From NCBI GenBank assembly GCA_018712885.1, contig DVGE01000049.1, forward strand, positions 1 to 23,971: 23,971 bases of DNA, written 5' to 3'. The position numbers and the translations under genes were made by a program. The notes under the pieces were generated by a model. That model was not told the origin of the DNA. It did no database searches and saw only the letters and a list, made by a program, of their open reading frames with translations. The stretch comes from Candidatus Pullichristensenella stercoripullorum (GTDB lineage Bacteria > Bacillota > Clostridia > Christensenellales > Aristaeellaceae). Shown here one piece after another: positions 14,323 to 22,290 of this stretch (position 1 is the stretch's first letter; each line of letters starts with the position of its first letter).

Positions 14323-14395
14323 GCCCTCACCTCCCGGAAACAGTTTGCCCACGGCGCTGGAAAAATCCCCCTCGGGACATGAAGTTCATTTTTTC

Positions 14396-14424
14396 TTTAC
14401 AAAGGCGCGGCGCGGGAGTATAAT
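14396..14424 (+). promoter_or_regulatory. Sigma-A promoter of the MFS transporter gene
   Basis: TTTACA (14396-14401), a 17-nt spacer and a perfect TATAAT (14419-14424), 27 nt before the GTG start. Confidence 0.85.
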
Positions 14425-14451
14425 GGAAGAAAACGGAAGGGAGGGCTGCGT

Positions 14452-15657
14452 GTGAAGGCGTCGTTCAGACGTGAGCTGCCGGTGTTGGCCGCCATCTTCT
14501 TTTTCTGGTTTTCGATGTACACCTACCCCTCCTTCTTCTCCGCCTATGTCTCCGACCGGCTGATGGCCCCGGAAGTGATGACGGGGCTGATCGTCGGCGC
14601 TTACGGCTTTGCGCAGATGATCCTGCCCATCCCGCTGGGCATCGCCTCGGACTGGACGCGGCGGCGCAAGCCCTTTGTGGCGCTGGGCTTCATTGCCTCG
14701 CTGCTGGCCTGCGCGGGGCTGATCGCGGCTGAGGCGCTGGCGGCGCGCGGACATGTGGGAACGCTCACGCACGCGGTGGCGCTCCTCGCCCGCGGCCTTT
14801 CCGGGGTGACGGCGGCGACGTGGGTGTCGTTTTCCGTGCTCTATTCCGCCTCCTACGAGGCCGACGAGATCGCCCCGGCGGTCAGCCGCCTGATGGTTCC
14901 GCAGTATGGCTCGCAGATCGTGGCCATGCTGCTGGGCGCGCAGCTGGCGCAGCGCGTGGGCGAGACGGCCGCCTTTGCCCTGGCGGGGGCGGCGGCGCTT
15001 TTGGGGCTTTTGCTGATGCGGCGCGTGCCCGAGCGCCCGCCCGAGGGCGAACGGCTGACGCTCAGGAGCTTTGCCGCCGTGCTCTCCGACCGGGGGCTGA
15101 AGGTGGGCACGCTGCTGGGCACGCTGTTTCGCCTCGTCTGCTGGGGCACGGTGCTGGGCTTTGTGCCCAACTGGGCGCGGGACGTGGCGGGATTTTCCGT
15201 TTCGCAGCTGGGCTATCTTTCGGTGATGTACCTCTTGCCCAACACCGTCATGGCGCGTTTGAGCGGGGCGTATCTGGCGCCGCGCTTCGGCTTTCGCAAA
15301 GTGCTCGCGGCGGGGTTCGCCATTGTCGCCGCAGCCTGCTTCCTCTACCCGCGCGCCACGGCGTTTTGGGGGCTTCTGGCGGTGCAGGGACTGTTCGGCG
15401 TGGGCATGGGGCTGATTTTGCCCCTGACGCTCTCCGCCGCCATCCGCAACATCCCCGACCACCGGCGCGGGGCGGCGATGGGCGTGTATCAGGCCGTGTA
15501 CGGCGTGGGCATGTTCATCGGGCCCGTGGCCGCGGGGTGGATCATTTCGGCGCTGCCTACGGCGGCGGAGGGCATGGCGGCGAACTTCTACGCCAACGGC
15601 GCGCTCTCGCTGCTGGGCGCGGGGCTGACGCTGCTGCTTTTGCGGCGCGGGGACTGA
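14452..15657 (+). CDS. Major facilitator superfamily transporter
   Basis: The 401-residue product has about 12 membrane helices. GIASDWTRRRKPFVALGF is the MFS motif A (G-x-x-x-D-x-x-x-R-R/K) in the loop between helices 2 and 3; FGFRKVLAAGF is the matching loop in the second half, and FGVGMGLILPLTLSAAIRNIPDHRRGAAMGVYQ is motif-like for helices 10-11. It probably moves a drug, sugar or metabolite by proton coupling; the substrate cannot be told. The start is GTG 14452 behind GGGAGGG. It is a single gene with its own promoter, and no clear terminator follows. Confidence 0.92.
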   Translation: MKASFRRELPVLAAIFFFWFSMYTYPSFFSAYVSDRLMAPEVMTGLIVGAYGFAQMILPIPLGIASDWTRRRKPFVALGFIASLLACAGLIAAEALAARGHVGTLTHAVALLARGLSGVTAATWVSFSVLYSASYEADEIAPAVSRLMVPQYGSQIVAMLLGAQLAQRVGETAAFALAGAAALLGLLLMRRVPERPPEGERLTLRSFAAVLSDRGLKVGTLLGTLFRLVCWGTVLGFVPNWARDVAGFSVSQLGYLSVMYLLPNTVMARLSGAYLAPRFGFRKVLAAGFAIVAAACFLYPRATAFWGLLAVQGLFGVGMGLILPLTLSAAIRNIPDHRRGAAMGVYQAVYGVGMFIGPVAAGWIISALPTAAEGMAANFYANGALSLLGAGLTLLLLRRGD

Positions 15658-15686
15658 GGGGTTTTACATCTGGACAATTCTCGCTC

Positions 15687-15700
15687 TTTGTAATTACAAA
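15687..15700. promoter_or_regulatory. 14-bp perfect palindrome upstream of the LCP-DUF218 unit
   Basis: TTTGTAATTACAAA is a perfect palindrome in the 178-nt gap between the MFS and LCP genes, placed like an operator. The only nearby promoter candidate is weak: TTTACG (15724-15729), an 18-nt spacer, TAAGAT (15748-15753). The regulator is unknown. Confidence 0.4.
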
Positions 15701-15835
15701 TCCGTTAATTCACATTCCCGCGCTTTACGCCGCCTTGAAAAGTGTTGTAAGATGGTCAGAGCAATGCAACCTTCGCGCGTTCGCGCGCGTCCAAGAGCTG
15801 TAACGACCGCTAAAACAACGAGGTGGAAAAAACAA

Positions 15836-16816
15836 ATGAAAAACACTTTCCGTGCCGCGCTTGCCGCGCTGCTGGCGCTGCTGCTCCTGCTCGGCTCCGC
15901 TTCCGCCGTGATGGTGGACGAGGACGGCTACCTGGAGGAGATCCTGCTCGAGGACGGCGAACAGATCGAGTTCAACGACTCGCAGGCGGACGAATCCTTG
16001 CAGGCCTCTATCGACAAGGTCAATGAGATGCAGCACATACTGCTGCTGGGCATTGACGCCCGTCCGGGCCAGACCACCGGCCGCACGGACACGATGATCA
16101 TCCTCACCGTGGACACCAACAACCAGAAGATCAAATTGATGAGCCTGATGCGCGACATCATCGTCGCCATCCCCGGACGCGAAAACAATCGCCTGAACGC
16201 GGCCTTCGTGTTCGGCGGCGCGGATCTGCTCTTGCAGACGATCGAGGAGAACTTCGGCATCCACATCGAGCACTATGTGGGCGTCAACTTCTCCATGCTG
16301 GCCAGCCTCATCGACCAGCTCGGCGGGCTGACGCTGACGGTGGAGAGCGAGTATTATATGGATCGCATCAACGCCGTCATCAAGGAGGACAACAAGGTGC
16401 TGGGCGTCGACGTCAACGACGGGCTGCTCACCCACGCCGGCGAGCAGCTGATGACGGGCAAGCAGGCGCAGGCATACGCCCGCTACCGCTACGGCACCTC
16501 CGACGGCGACTTTGGCCGCACCGCCCGCCAGCGCGAGGTCATCACCAAGATCTTCCACAAGCTGACGGAGATGTCCCTGGTGGAGCTCTCGGCGCTGGCC
16601 GTGTCCAACATCGACAACGTGGTGACCAACCTCACCCTGCAGGACATGATGCTGCTGGCCCCGGCCATGCTCTCGCTCAAGGACGCCGAGATCGAGGAAC
16701 TGCGCATCCCCGTGGACAATGGCTACAAGTTCCAGACCGTGCGCGGCATGTCCGTGATCGTGCCTGATCGCACCAAGACCATGGAAGCCATCGCCGCGTT
16801 CCTCAACGAGGGCTAA
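15836..16816 (+). CDS. LytR-CpsA-Psr (LCP) family protein with N-terminal signal segment
   Basis: The 326-residue product starts MKNTFRAALAALLALLLLLGSASA, a signal peptide or short anchor with an ASA-like cleavage site, followed by an acidic linker (EILLEDGEQIEF). The LCP domain begins at HILLLGIDARPG and continues with GRTDTMIILTVD, SLMRDIIVAIPG, NRLNAAFVFGG and HYVGVNFSMLASLIDQLGGL, then QAYARYRYGTSDGDFGRTARQREV, which carries the conserved Arg residues. Such enzymes attach glycopolymers to peptidoglycan outside the membrane. The signal-like start differs from the basic-tail, membrane-anchored LCP at 7709, so the two are not recent duplicates. GAGGTGG precedes the ATG. The in-frame ATG at 15752 has no such site and would mask the signal. 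Confidence 0.93.
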   Translation: MKNTFRAALAALLALLLLLGSASAVMVDEDGYLEEILLEDGEQIEFNDSQADESLQASIDKVNEMQHILLLGIDARPGQTTGRTDTMIILTVDTNNQKIKLMSLMRDIIVAIPGRENNRLNAAFVFGGADLLLQTIEENFGIHIEHYVGVNFSMLASLIDQLGGLTLTVESEYYMDRINAVIKEDNKVLGVDVNDGLLTHAGEQLMTGKQAQAYARYRYGTSDGDFGRTARQREVITKIFHKLTEMSLVELSALAVSNIDNVVTNLTLQDMMLLAPAMLSLKDAEIEELRIPVDNGYKFQTVRGMSVIVPDRTKTMEAIAAFLNEG

Positions 16817-17419
16817 ATGCGAAACAAACGGCGGCTTTTGCGCGTGTTCGTCGCGCTGGTCTGTCTGGGGGCGGTGATGTTCGTGGCGCTGGTGGGCGCT
16901 GTGTGCTATTGTTCCGGGCTTGAGCGCCCGGTCTCGCCCTCGGATTGCATCATCGTGCTCGGCGCGCGCGTGCGGCCGGACGGCACGCTCTCCGACAGCC
17001 TGCGCTACCGCTGCGAAGCGGCGCTGGAGGCGTGGCGCGAGGGGCTGGCCCCGGCGATCATCGTCTGCGGCGCGCAGGGCGGGGACGAACCCATGCCCGA
17101 GGCCGTCGCCATGCGCGGCTGGCTCGCGGCGCAGGGCGTGCCGGAAGCAAACATCGTGTTGGAAGACGCCTCCTTCAACACGGAGCAGAACCTCGAAAAC
17201 GCCAAAGCGCTGATGGACGAGCGCGGCTGGAAAAGCGCCGTGGTCGTCACCAGCGATTACCACTTGCAGCGCGCCCTGTGGCTGGCGCGCGACGCGGGCA
17301 TAGACGCCTGCGGCATCGCCGCCGAATCGCCGCACCCGCTGCCCATGCGGATCAAGGACCGCGTGCGGGAGGCGTGCGGCTGGGGCATGTACGCGCTGCG
17401 AAAGATATTCCGGAGATAG
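16817..17419 (+). CDS. DUF218 / YdcF-SanA family membrane-anchored protein
   Basis: The 200-residue product has an N-terminal membrane helix (about 8-32), then the DUF218 fold. It starts at DCIIVLGARVRPDGTLSDSL, with PAIIVCGAQGGDEPMPEAVAM, VLEDASFNTEQNLENAKALM (the conserved S/T-x-N-T-x-E-N region) and VVVTSDYHLQRALWLAR. Relatives include SanA and ElyC of enteric bacteria, which affect envelope integrity and lipid-carrier use. The ATG begins directly after the LCP stop (TAAATG), with GAGGG inside the end of the LCP gene, so the two proteins are made together. A shared envelope role is inference from that pairing. Confidence 0.92.
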   Translation: MRNKRRLLRVFVALVCLGAVMFVALVGAVCYCSGLERPVSPSDCIIVLGARVRPDGTLSDSLRYRCEAALEAWREGLAPAIIVCGAQGGDEPMPEAVAMRGWLAAQGVPEANIVLEDASFNTEQNLENAKALMDERGWKSAVVVTSDYHLQRALWLARDAGIDACGIAAESPHPLPMRIKDRVREACGWGMYALRKIFRR

Positions 17420-17420
17420 A

Positions 17421-17462
17421 AAAACGCCCGATGCGAGGAACATCCTCACATCGGGCATTTTT
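17421..17462. terminator. Bidirectional terminator between the DUF218 and UPF0303 genes
   Basis: A 14-bp stem with one mismatch (17426-17439 with 17443-17456, 3-nt loop) is flanked by an A run on the left and ATTTTT on the right. It separates two convergent genes. Confidence 0.9.
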
Positions 17463-17468
17463 GCGCGT

Positions 17469-17966
17469 TCAGTTTTCTTCCAGGGGGATGACGGGCGCTT
17501 GCACGCCGAGGTATTTGCTCAGGCAATCGACGAGAAAGCCGTGGTCCATCACGTCCGGCAGACCGGAGGCCAGCGCCACGGCCACCATCTCGCCCGTCTT
17601 CAGGCGAATGGGAAAGCCGCCGCCGCAGAAGACGTACTGGCGCGGGTCGAGGCCGCAGGCTTCCACGCTGTTGCCGCCCAAACCCTCCGCGACGCGCGAG
17701 GCCAGCGAGCTGCGCTCCATCAGGCGGACGGAATTGTACTTGCGCGTCATCCAATTCTGGTTGTTGACGGCGGTGCCCTCCGCCGCGTACTGGAAGAGCA
17801 CGCAGCCGGTCAGAGACCAGATGGCCACGCAGACCTTCGCCTCGCGGCGCTGCAATTCGGCGACCATGAGGCTGCCCAGCTCCCAGGCGGTCGCGCGGTC
17901 GAACGTTTCAAAGCGCAGCAGCGCTTCCTGTTGCGCGCAGGTATCGCGCATCGTTGCAAGATCCAT
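17469..17966 (-). CDS. UPF0303 / heme-degrading-domain (GlcG/HbpS-like) protein
   Basis: The 165-residue product matches the UPF0303 family (YBR137W-like). FDRATAWELGSLMVAELQRREAKVCVAI is followed by NQNWMTRKYNSVRLMERSSL, the signature with the R-K-x-N-x-V pattern, and CGGGFPIRLKTGEMVAVALASGLPDVMDHGFLVDCL near the end. Relatives are called heme-binding or heme-degrading by similarity to HbpS, and the role is poorly defined. ATG 17966 sits 8 nt after GAGG. A GTG at 17975 in frame is less likely because it overlaps that ribosome binding site. It lies 42 nt after the 101-residue protein gene on the same strand and may share its promoter. Confidence 0.85.
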   Translation of the reverse strand: MDLATMRDTCAQQEALLRFETFDRATAWELGSLMVAELQRREAKVCVAIWSLTGCVLFQYAAEGTAVNNQNWMTRKYNSVRLMERSSLASRVAEGLGGNSVEACGLDPRQYVFCGGGFPIRLKTGEMVAVALASGLPDVMDHGFLVDCLSKYLGVQAPVIPLEEN

Positions 17967-18008
17967 ATCCTTCACCTCGTCTGTTCGCCCTGTTTCAGGG
18001 GGCGCTCT

Positions 18009-18314
18009 CTACTCTTTCTCTTTCGATCTGTCGCTTTCACCGTTGAGGATCTCCCGCATCTCATCCGCCCATTTCTTCCGCATCGCATGCAGGCGCTCCT
18101 GTTCGGCGTACATCTTTTCCCGCCGCGCCCTTTCCCGCGCGAATCTTTCCTCGGCTTCTTTGGCTCGCGCCCTTTGCTCGGCGAAGTAGGCTTCGCGCGA
18201 TCTCCGGCTGAAGGGCTTCCAGAGAAAAGGAGATGGTTTTTGCGCGGGGCTCATCTTGTTTGCCGCGTAGTCTATCAGCGATAACTTTTCAAGATAGTCC
18301 GTGAACCATCCCAT
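18009..18314 (-). CDS. Hypothetical 101-residue charged, coiled-coil-like protein
   Basis: I do not recognise this protein. It starts MGWFTDYLEKLSLIDYAANK, which could be amphipathic, then has a Pro-rich turn (SPAQKPSPFLWKPF). From about residue 45 it is a long, highly charged helix rich in Arg, Glu and Ala (RARAKEAEERFARERARREK and on), suggesting a coiled coil or nucleic-acid- or membrane-associated helix. AGGAGGGGG lies 8 nt before the ATG and a good promoter lies just upstream, so expression is likely. No signal peptide or cysteine is seen. Confidence 0.75.
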   Translation of the reverse strand: MGWFTDYLEKLSLIDYAANKMSPAQKPSPFLWKPFSRRSREAYFAEQRARAKEAEERFARERARREKMYAEQERLHAMRKKWADEMREILNGESDRSKEKE

Positions 18315-18335
18315 ATGATCGACCCCCTCCTGGAT

Positions 18336-18364
18336 ATTATAACACATCCGCCCTCGCCTGTCTG
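18336..18364 (-). promoter_or_regulatory. Promoter of the 101-residue protein gene
   Basis: On the minus strand CAGACA (18359-18364), a 17-nt spacer and TATAAT (18336-18341) with TG in the extended -10 position, about 22 nt before the ATG. Confidence 0.72.
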
Positions 18365-18372
18365 CCCCCCAG

Positions 18373-18410
18373 GGAATAAAAATACCGCGTTCCCATCGTG
18401 GAGAACGCGG
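18373..18410 (-). terminator. Terminator of the aminotransferase gene
   Basis: On the minus strand an 8-bp stem (CCGCGTTC with GAACGCGG, 18403-18410 and 18385-18392, 10-nt loop) is followed by TATTTTTATT. It lies 14 nt past the stop codon. Confidence 0.88.
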
Positions 18411-18424
18411 CGAACATACGCTTG

Positions 18425-19621
<1,197 letters not shown>

Positions 19622-19781
19622 TTTTTCTACCTCCAAGTCGTCCTGTTCCCCTTGGTATTTCGTCAAATGATGGAAAACTCCTGCCTTGCGCGCAAATTTT
19701 ACCTCATTTTCCCCCGTGAAGCGCGTATATTTGCAAGTGGGCGCCGTTTCTTGCCCAAAATGGGCGTTTAACACAGTTTGC

Positions 19782-19810
19782 TTTACACATCTTTCAAAAC
19801 ATGCTATAAT
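19782..19810 (+). promoter_or_regulatory. Strong sigma-A promoter of glgP
   Basis: TTTACA (19782-19787), a 17-nt spacer and TATAAT (19805-19810) with TG in the extended -10 position, 32 nt before the glgP ATG. Confidence 0.9.
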
Positions 19811-19842
19811 AAATCGTATTTTTCCGATGGGGAGGCTATGAC

Positions 19843-22290
19843 ATGGAGTTTGACCGCATGGGCGTTGAAGAGATCAAACAGTCCATACGAGAAAAGCTGG
19901 AAAATAATTTTGGCTGCGGGCTGAGCGACGCCACGCCGCAGCAGCTGTACCAGGCCGTAGCGCGCACCGTGCGCGACGAGGTGATGCGCCGGCGCACCGC
20001 TTCCCGCGGCGTGCGCAAGACGGAGCGCAAAAAGAAAGTATACTACCTGTGCGCCGAATTCCTCACCGGGCGCGCGCTCCATTCCAACATCGTCAACCTC
20101 GTCAACGAGGAAAACTATGCCCGGGCGCTCAAAGAGCTGGGCATCAATGAAGACGCCATCTTTGAGCTGGAACCGGAACCGGGCCTGGGCAACGGCGGCC
20201 TCGGCCGTCTGGCGGCCTGCTTTCTGGACGCCCTGACCACCATGGAGCTGCCCGCCATGGGCTGCACCATCCGCTATGAGTTCGGCCTGTTCCGCCAGAA
20301 GCTCATCGACGGCTATCAGGCCGAGGTGCCGGACAACTGGCTGGAATCGGGCAATATCTGGGAGATCCCGCGCCCGGACGAGACGGTGGAAGTCCACTTC
20401 GGCGGCCGGCTGGAGGAGTATACCGAGAACGGACGGCTCAAGTACCGTCACCTCGACTACAAGACCGTGGAGGCCGTGCCCTACGACATCCCCGTGGTCG
20501 GCTACGACAGCTGCATGGTCAACATGCTGCGCGTGTGGTCGGCGCGCTCGAAAAAGCAGATCGACATGGCCTCGTTCAACTCCGGGCAGTACATACGCGC
20601 CATGGAGGAACGCGAATTGGCCGAGGTCATCTCCAAGGTGCTCTACCCCAACGACAACAACTACGAGGGCAAGGAGCTGCGCTTAAAGCAGCAGTACTTC
20701 TTCTCCTCCGCGTCCATCCAGTACGCCGTGAACGATTTTATCAAGGTCTACGGCTACAACTGGCGCATCTTCCCGGACAAGGTGGCCATCCACATCAACG
20801 ACACGCACCCGGCCATCGCCATCCCGGAACTGATGCGCATACTGGTGGACGATTACGAATTGGACTGGGATTTCGCCCAGGACATCTGCTACCGCACGTT
20901 CGCCTACACCAACCACACCGTCATGCAGGAGGCGCTGGAGCGCTGGCCGGAGGACATGTTCCGCGTGCAATTGCCGCGCATCTACATGATCCTCAACGAG
21001 ATGAACCGCCGCCTCTGCCAGGATTTGTGGGACGCCTTCCCCGGTCAGTGGGACCGCATCGCGCAGATGTCCATCCTCGCCTACGGGCAGGTGCATATGG
21101 CGAACCTGGCGGTGGCCTATTCGCACTCGGTCAACGGCGTTTCCGCCATCCACACCGATATTCTGCGCAAGCAGACCTTTCGCGACTACGCCATGCTGCA
21201 GCCGCGCAAGTTCGTTTCCATCACCAACGGCATCACTCACCGCCGCTGGCTGATGCAGGCCAACCCCGCCCTGTCCAAATTGCTGGACGAGGCCATCGGT
21301 CAGGCCTGGCGCCGCGAGCCGCAGCGCCTTTCCGACCTGTTGCCCTTTGCCGACGACGCCGCCTTCCGCGAGCAGTTTGACAAGGTCAAGCACGCCAACA
21401 AGGAACGCCTGGCGCGCTTTGTCAGGGCGCATCAGGGCGCGATCATCGACCCGGACACCATCTTCGACGCGCAGGCCAAGCGCCTGCACGAGTATAAGCG
21501 GCAGCTGATGAACGCGCTGGGCATCCTCATGTTCTACAACCTGATCGTGGATCATCCCGAAGTGCAGTTCACGCCGCGCACCTACCTGTTCGGGGCCAAG
21601 GCTTCGCCGGGATACTACCGCGCCAAGCTCATCATCAAGCTCATCAATTCCATCGGCGAATTGGTGAAGAAGCACCCGCGCGCCTCAAAGCTGATCAACG
21701 TGGTGTTCCTCGAAAACTACTGCGTGTCGCTGGCGGAGCTCTTGATGCCCGCCACGGAGGTGTCTGAGCAGATCTCCACCGCCGGCAAGGAGGCCAGCGG
21801 CACCGGCAACATGAAGTTCATGATGAACGGCGCGGTGACCGTGGGCACCATGGACGGCGCCAACTGTGAGATTCACGACGCCGTGGGCGACGACAACATC
21901 TTCATCTTCGGCCTGCGCGCCGAGGAAGTGGAGGAGAATTACTCCAAGTATCGCGCCAGCGAGATCTACGAGACCAATCCCTCCATCCGCCGCGCCATGG
22001 ACCAGCTCATCAACGGCGAGCTCTGCCCGGAGAACCACCAGCTGTTCCAGGAGCTCTACCACGCCCTGTTGTTTGGCGATAACGGCGGCATGGCCGACCC
22101 CTACTTCGTGCTCAAAGACCTGCCCGCGTTCCTCTCCACGCAGCGCCGCGTGGGCGAGGCCTATCTCGACCGCGACAAGTGGCTGAAAATGGCTGTTACC
22201 AATACCGCCAAGAGCGGCATCTTTGCCGCCGACCGCACCATCGCGGAGTACAACGAGAAAATTTGGCACCTGGAGCCTCTCGAGCTGTGA
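19843..22290 (+). CDS. glgP: Glycogen/starch/maltodextrin phosphorylase
   Basis: The 815-residue product is a full GT35 phosphorylase. It starts with a family-specific N terminus and YYLCAEFLTGRALHSNIVNL. Then come EPGLGNGGLGRLAACFLD (about 108-125), HINDTHPAIAIPELMRIL, ITNGITHRRWL and KRLHEYKRQLMNALGI. The PLP lysine is K658 in EASGTGNMKFMMNG, followed by TVGTMDGANCEI. It cuts alpha-1,4-glucans with phosphate, giving glucose-1-phosphate. The allosteric AMP/phospho-serine extension of the animal enzymes is absent, as usual in bacteria. GGGAGG lies 7 nt before the ATG. The GH13 gene overlaps its stop, so they form an operon. Confidence 0.97.
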   Translation: MEFDRMGVEEIKQSIREKLENNFGCGLSDATPQQLYQAVARTVRDEVMRRRTASRGVRKTERKKKVYYLCAEFLTGRALHSNIVNLVNEENYARALKELGINEDAIFELEPEPGLGNGGLGRLAACFLDALTTMELPAMGCTIRYEFGLFRQKLIDGYQAEVPDNWLESGNIWEIPRPDETVEVHFGGRLEEYTENGRLKYRHLDYKTVEAVPYDIPVVGYDSCMVNMLRVWSARSKKQIDMASFNSGQYIRAMEERELAEVISKVLYPNDNNYEGKELRLKQQYFFSSASIQYAVNDFIKVYGYNWRIFPDKVAIHINDTHPAIAIPELMRILVDDYELDWDFAQDICYRTFAYTNHTVMQEALERWPEDMFRVQLPRIYMILNEMNRRLCQDLWDAFPGQWDRIAQMSILAYGQVHMANLAVAYSHSVNGVSAIHTDILRKQTFRDYAMLQPRKFVSITNGITHRRWLMQANPALSKLLDEAIGQAWRREPQRLSDLLPFADDAAFREQFDKVKHANKERLARFVRAHQGAIIDPDTIFDAQAKRLHEYKRQLMNALGILMFYNLIVDHPEVQFTPRTYLFGAKASPGYYRAKLIIKLINSIGELVKKHPRASKLINVVFLENYCVSLAELLMPATEVSEQISTAGKEASGTGNMKFMMNGAVTVGTMDGANCEIHDAVGDDNIFIFGLRAEEVEENYSKYRASEIYETNPSIRRAMDQLINGELCPENHQLFQELYHALLFGDNGGMADPYFVLKDLPAFLSTQRRVGEAYLDRDKWLKMAVTNTAKSGIFAADRTIAEYNEKIWHLEPLEL

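Noticed and set aside
15725..17458. 577-codon minus-strand open frame opposite the LCP and DUF218 genes
   Set aside because: It is a His/Val/Arg-rich antisense shadow; the plus-strand LCP and DUF218 genes have clear family motifs and ribosome binding sites.
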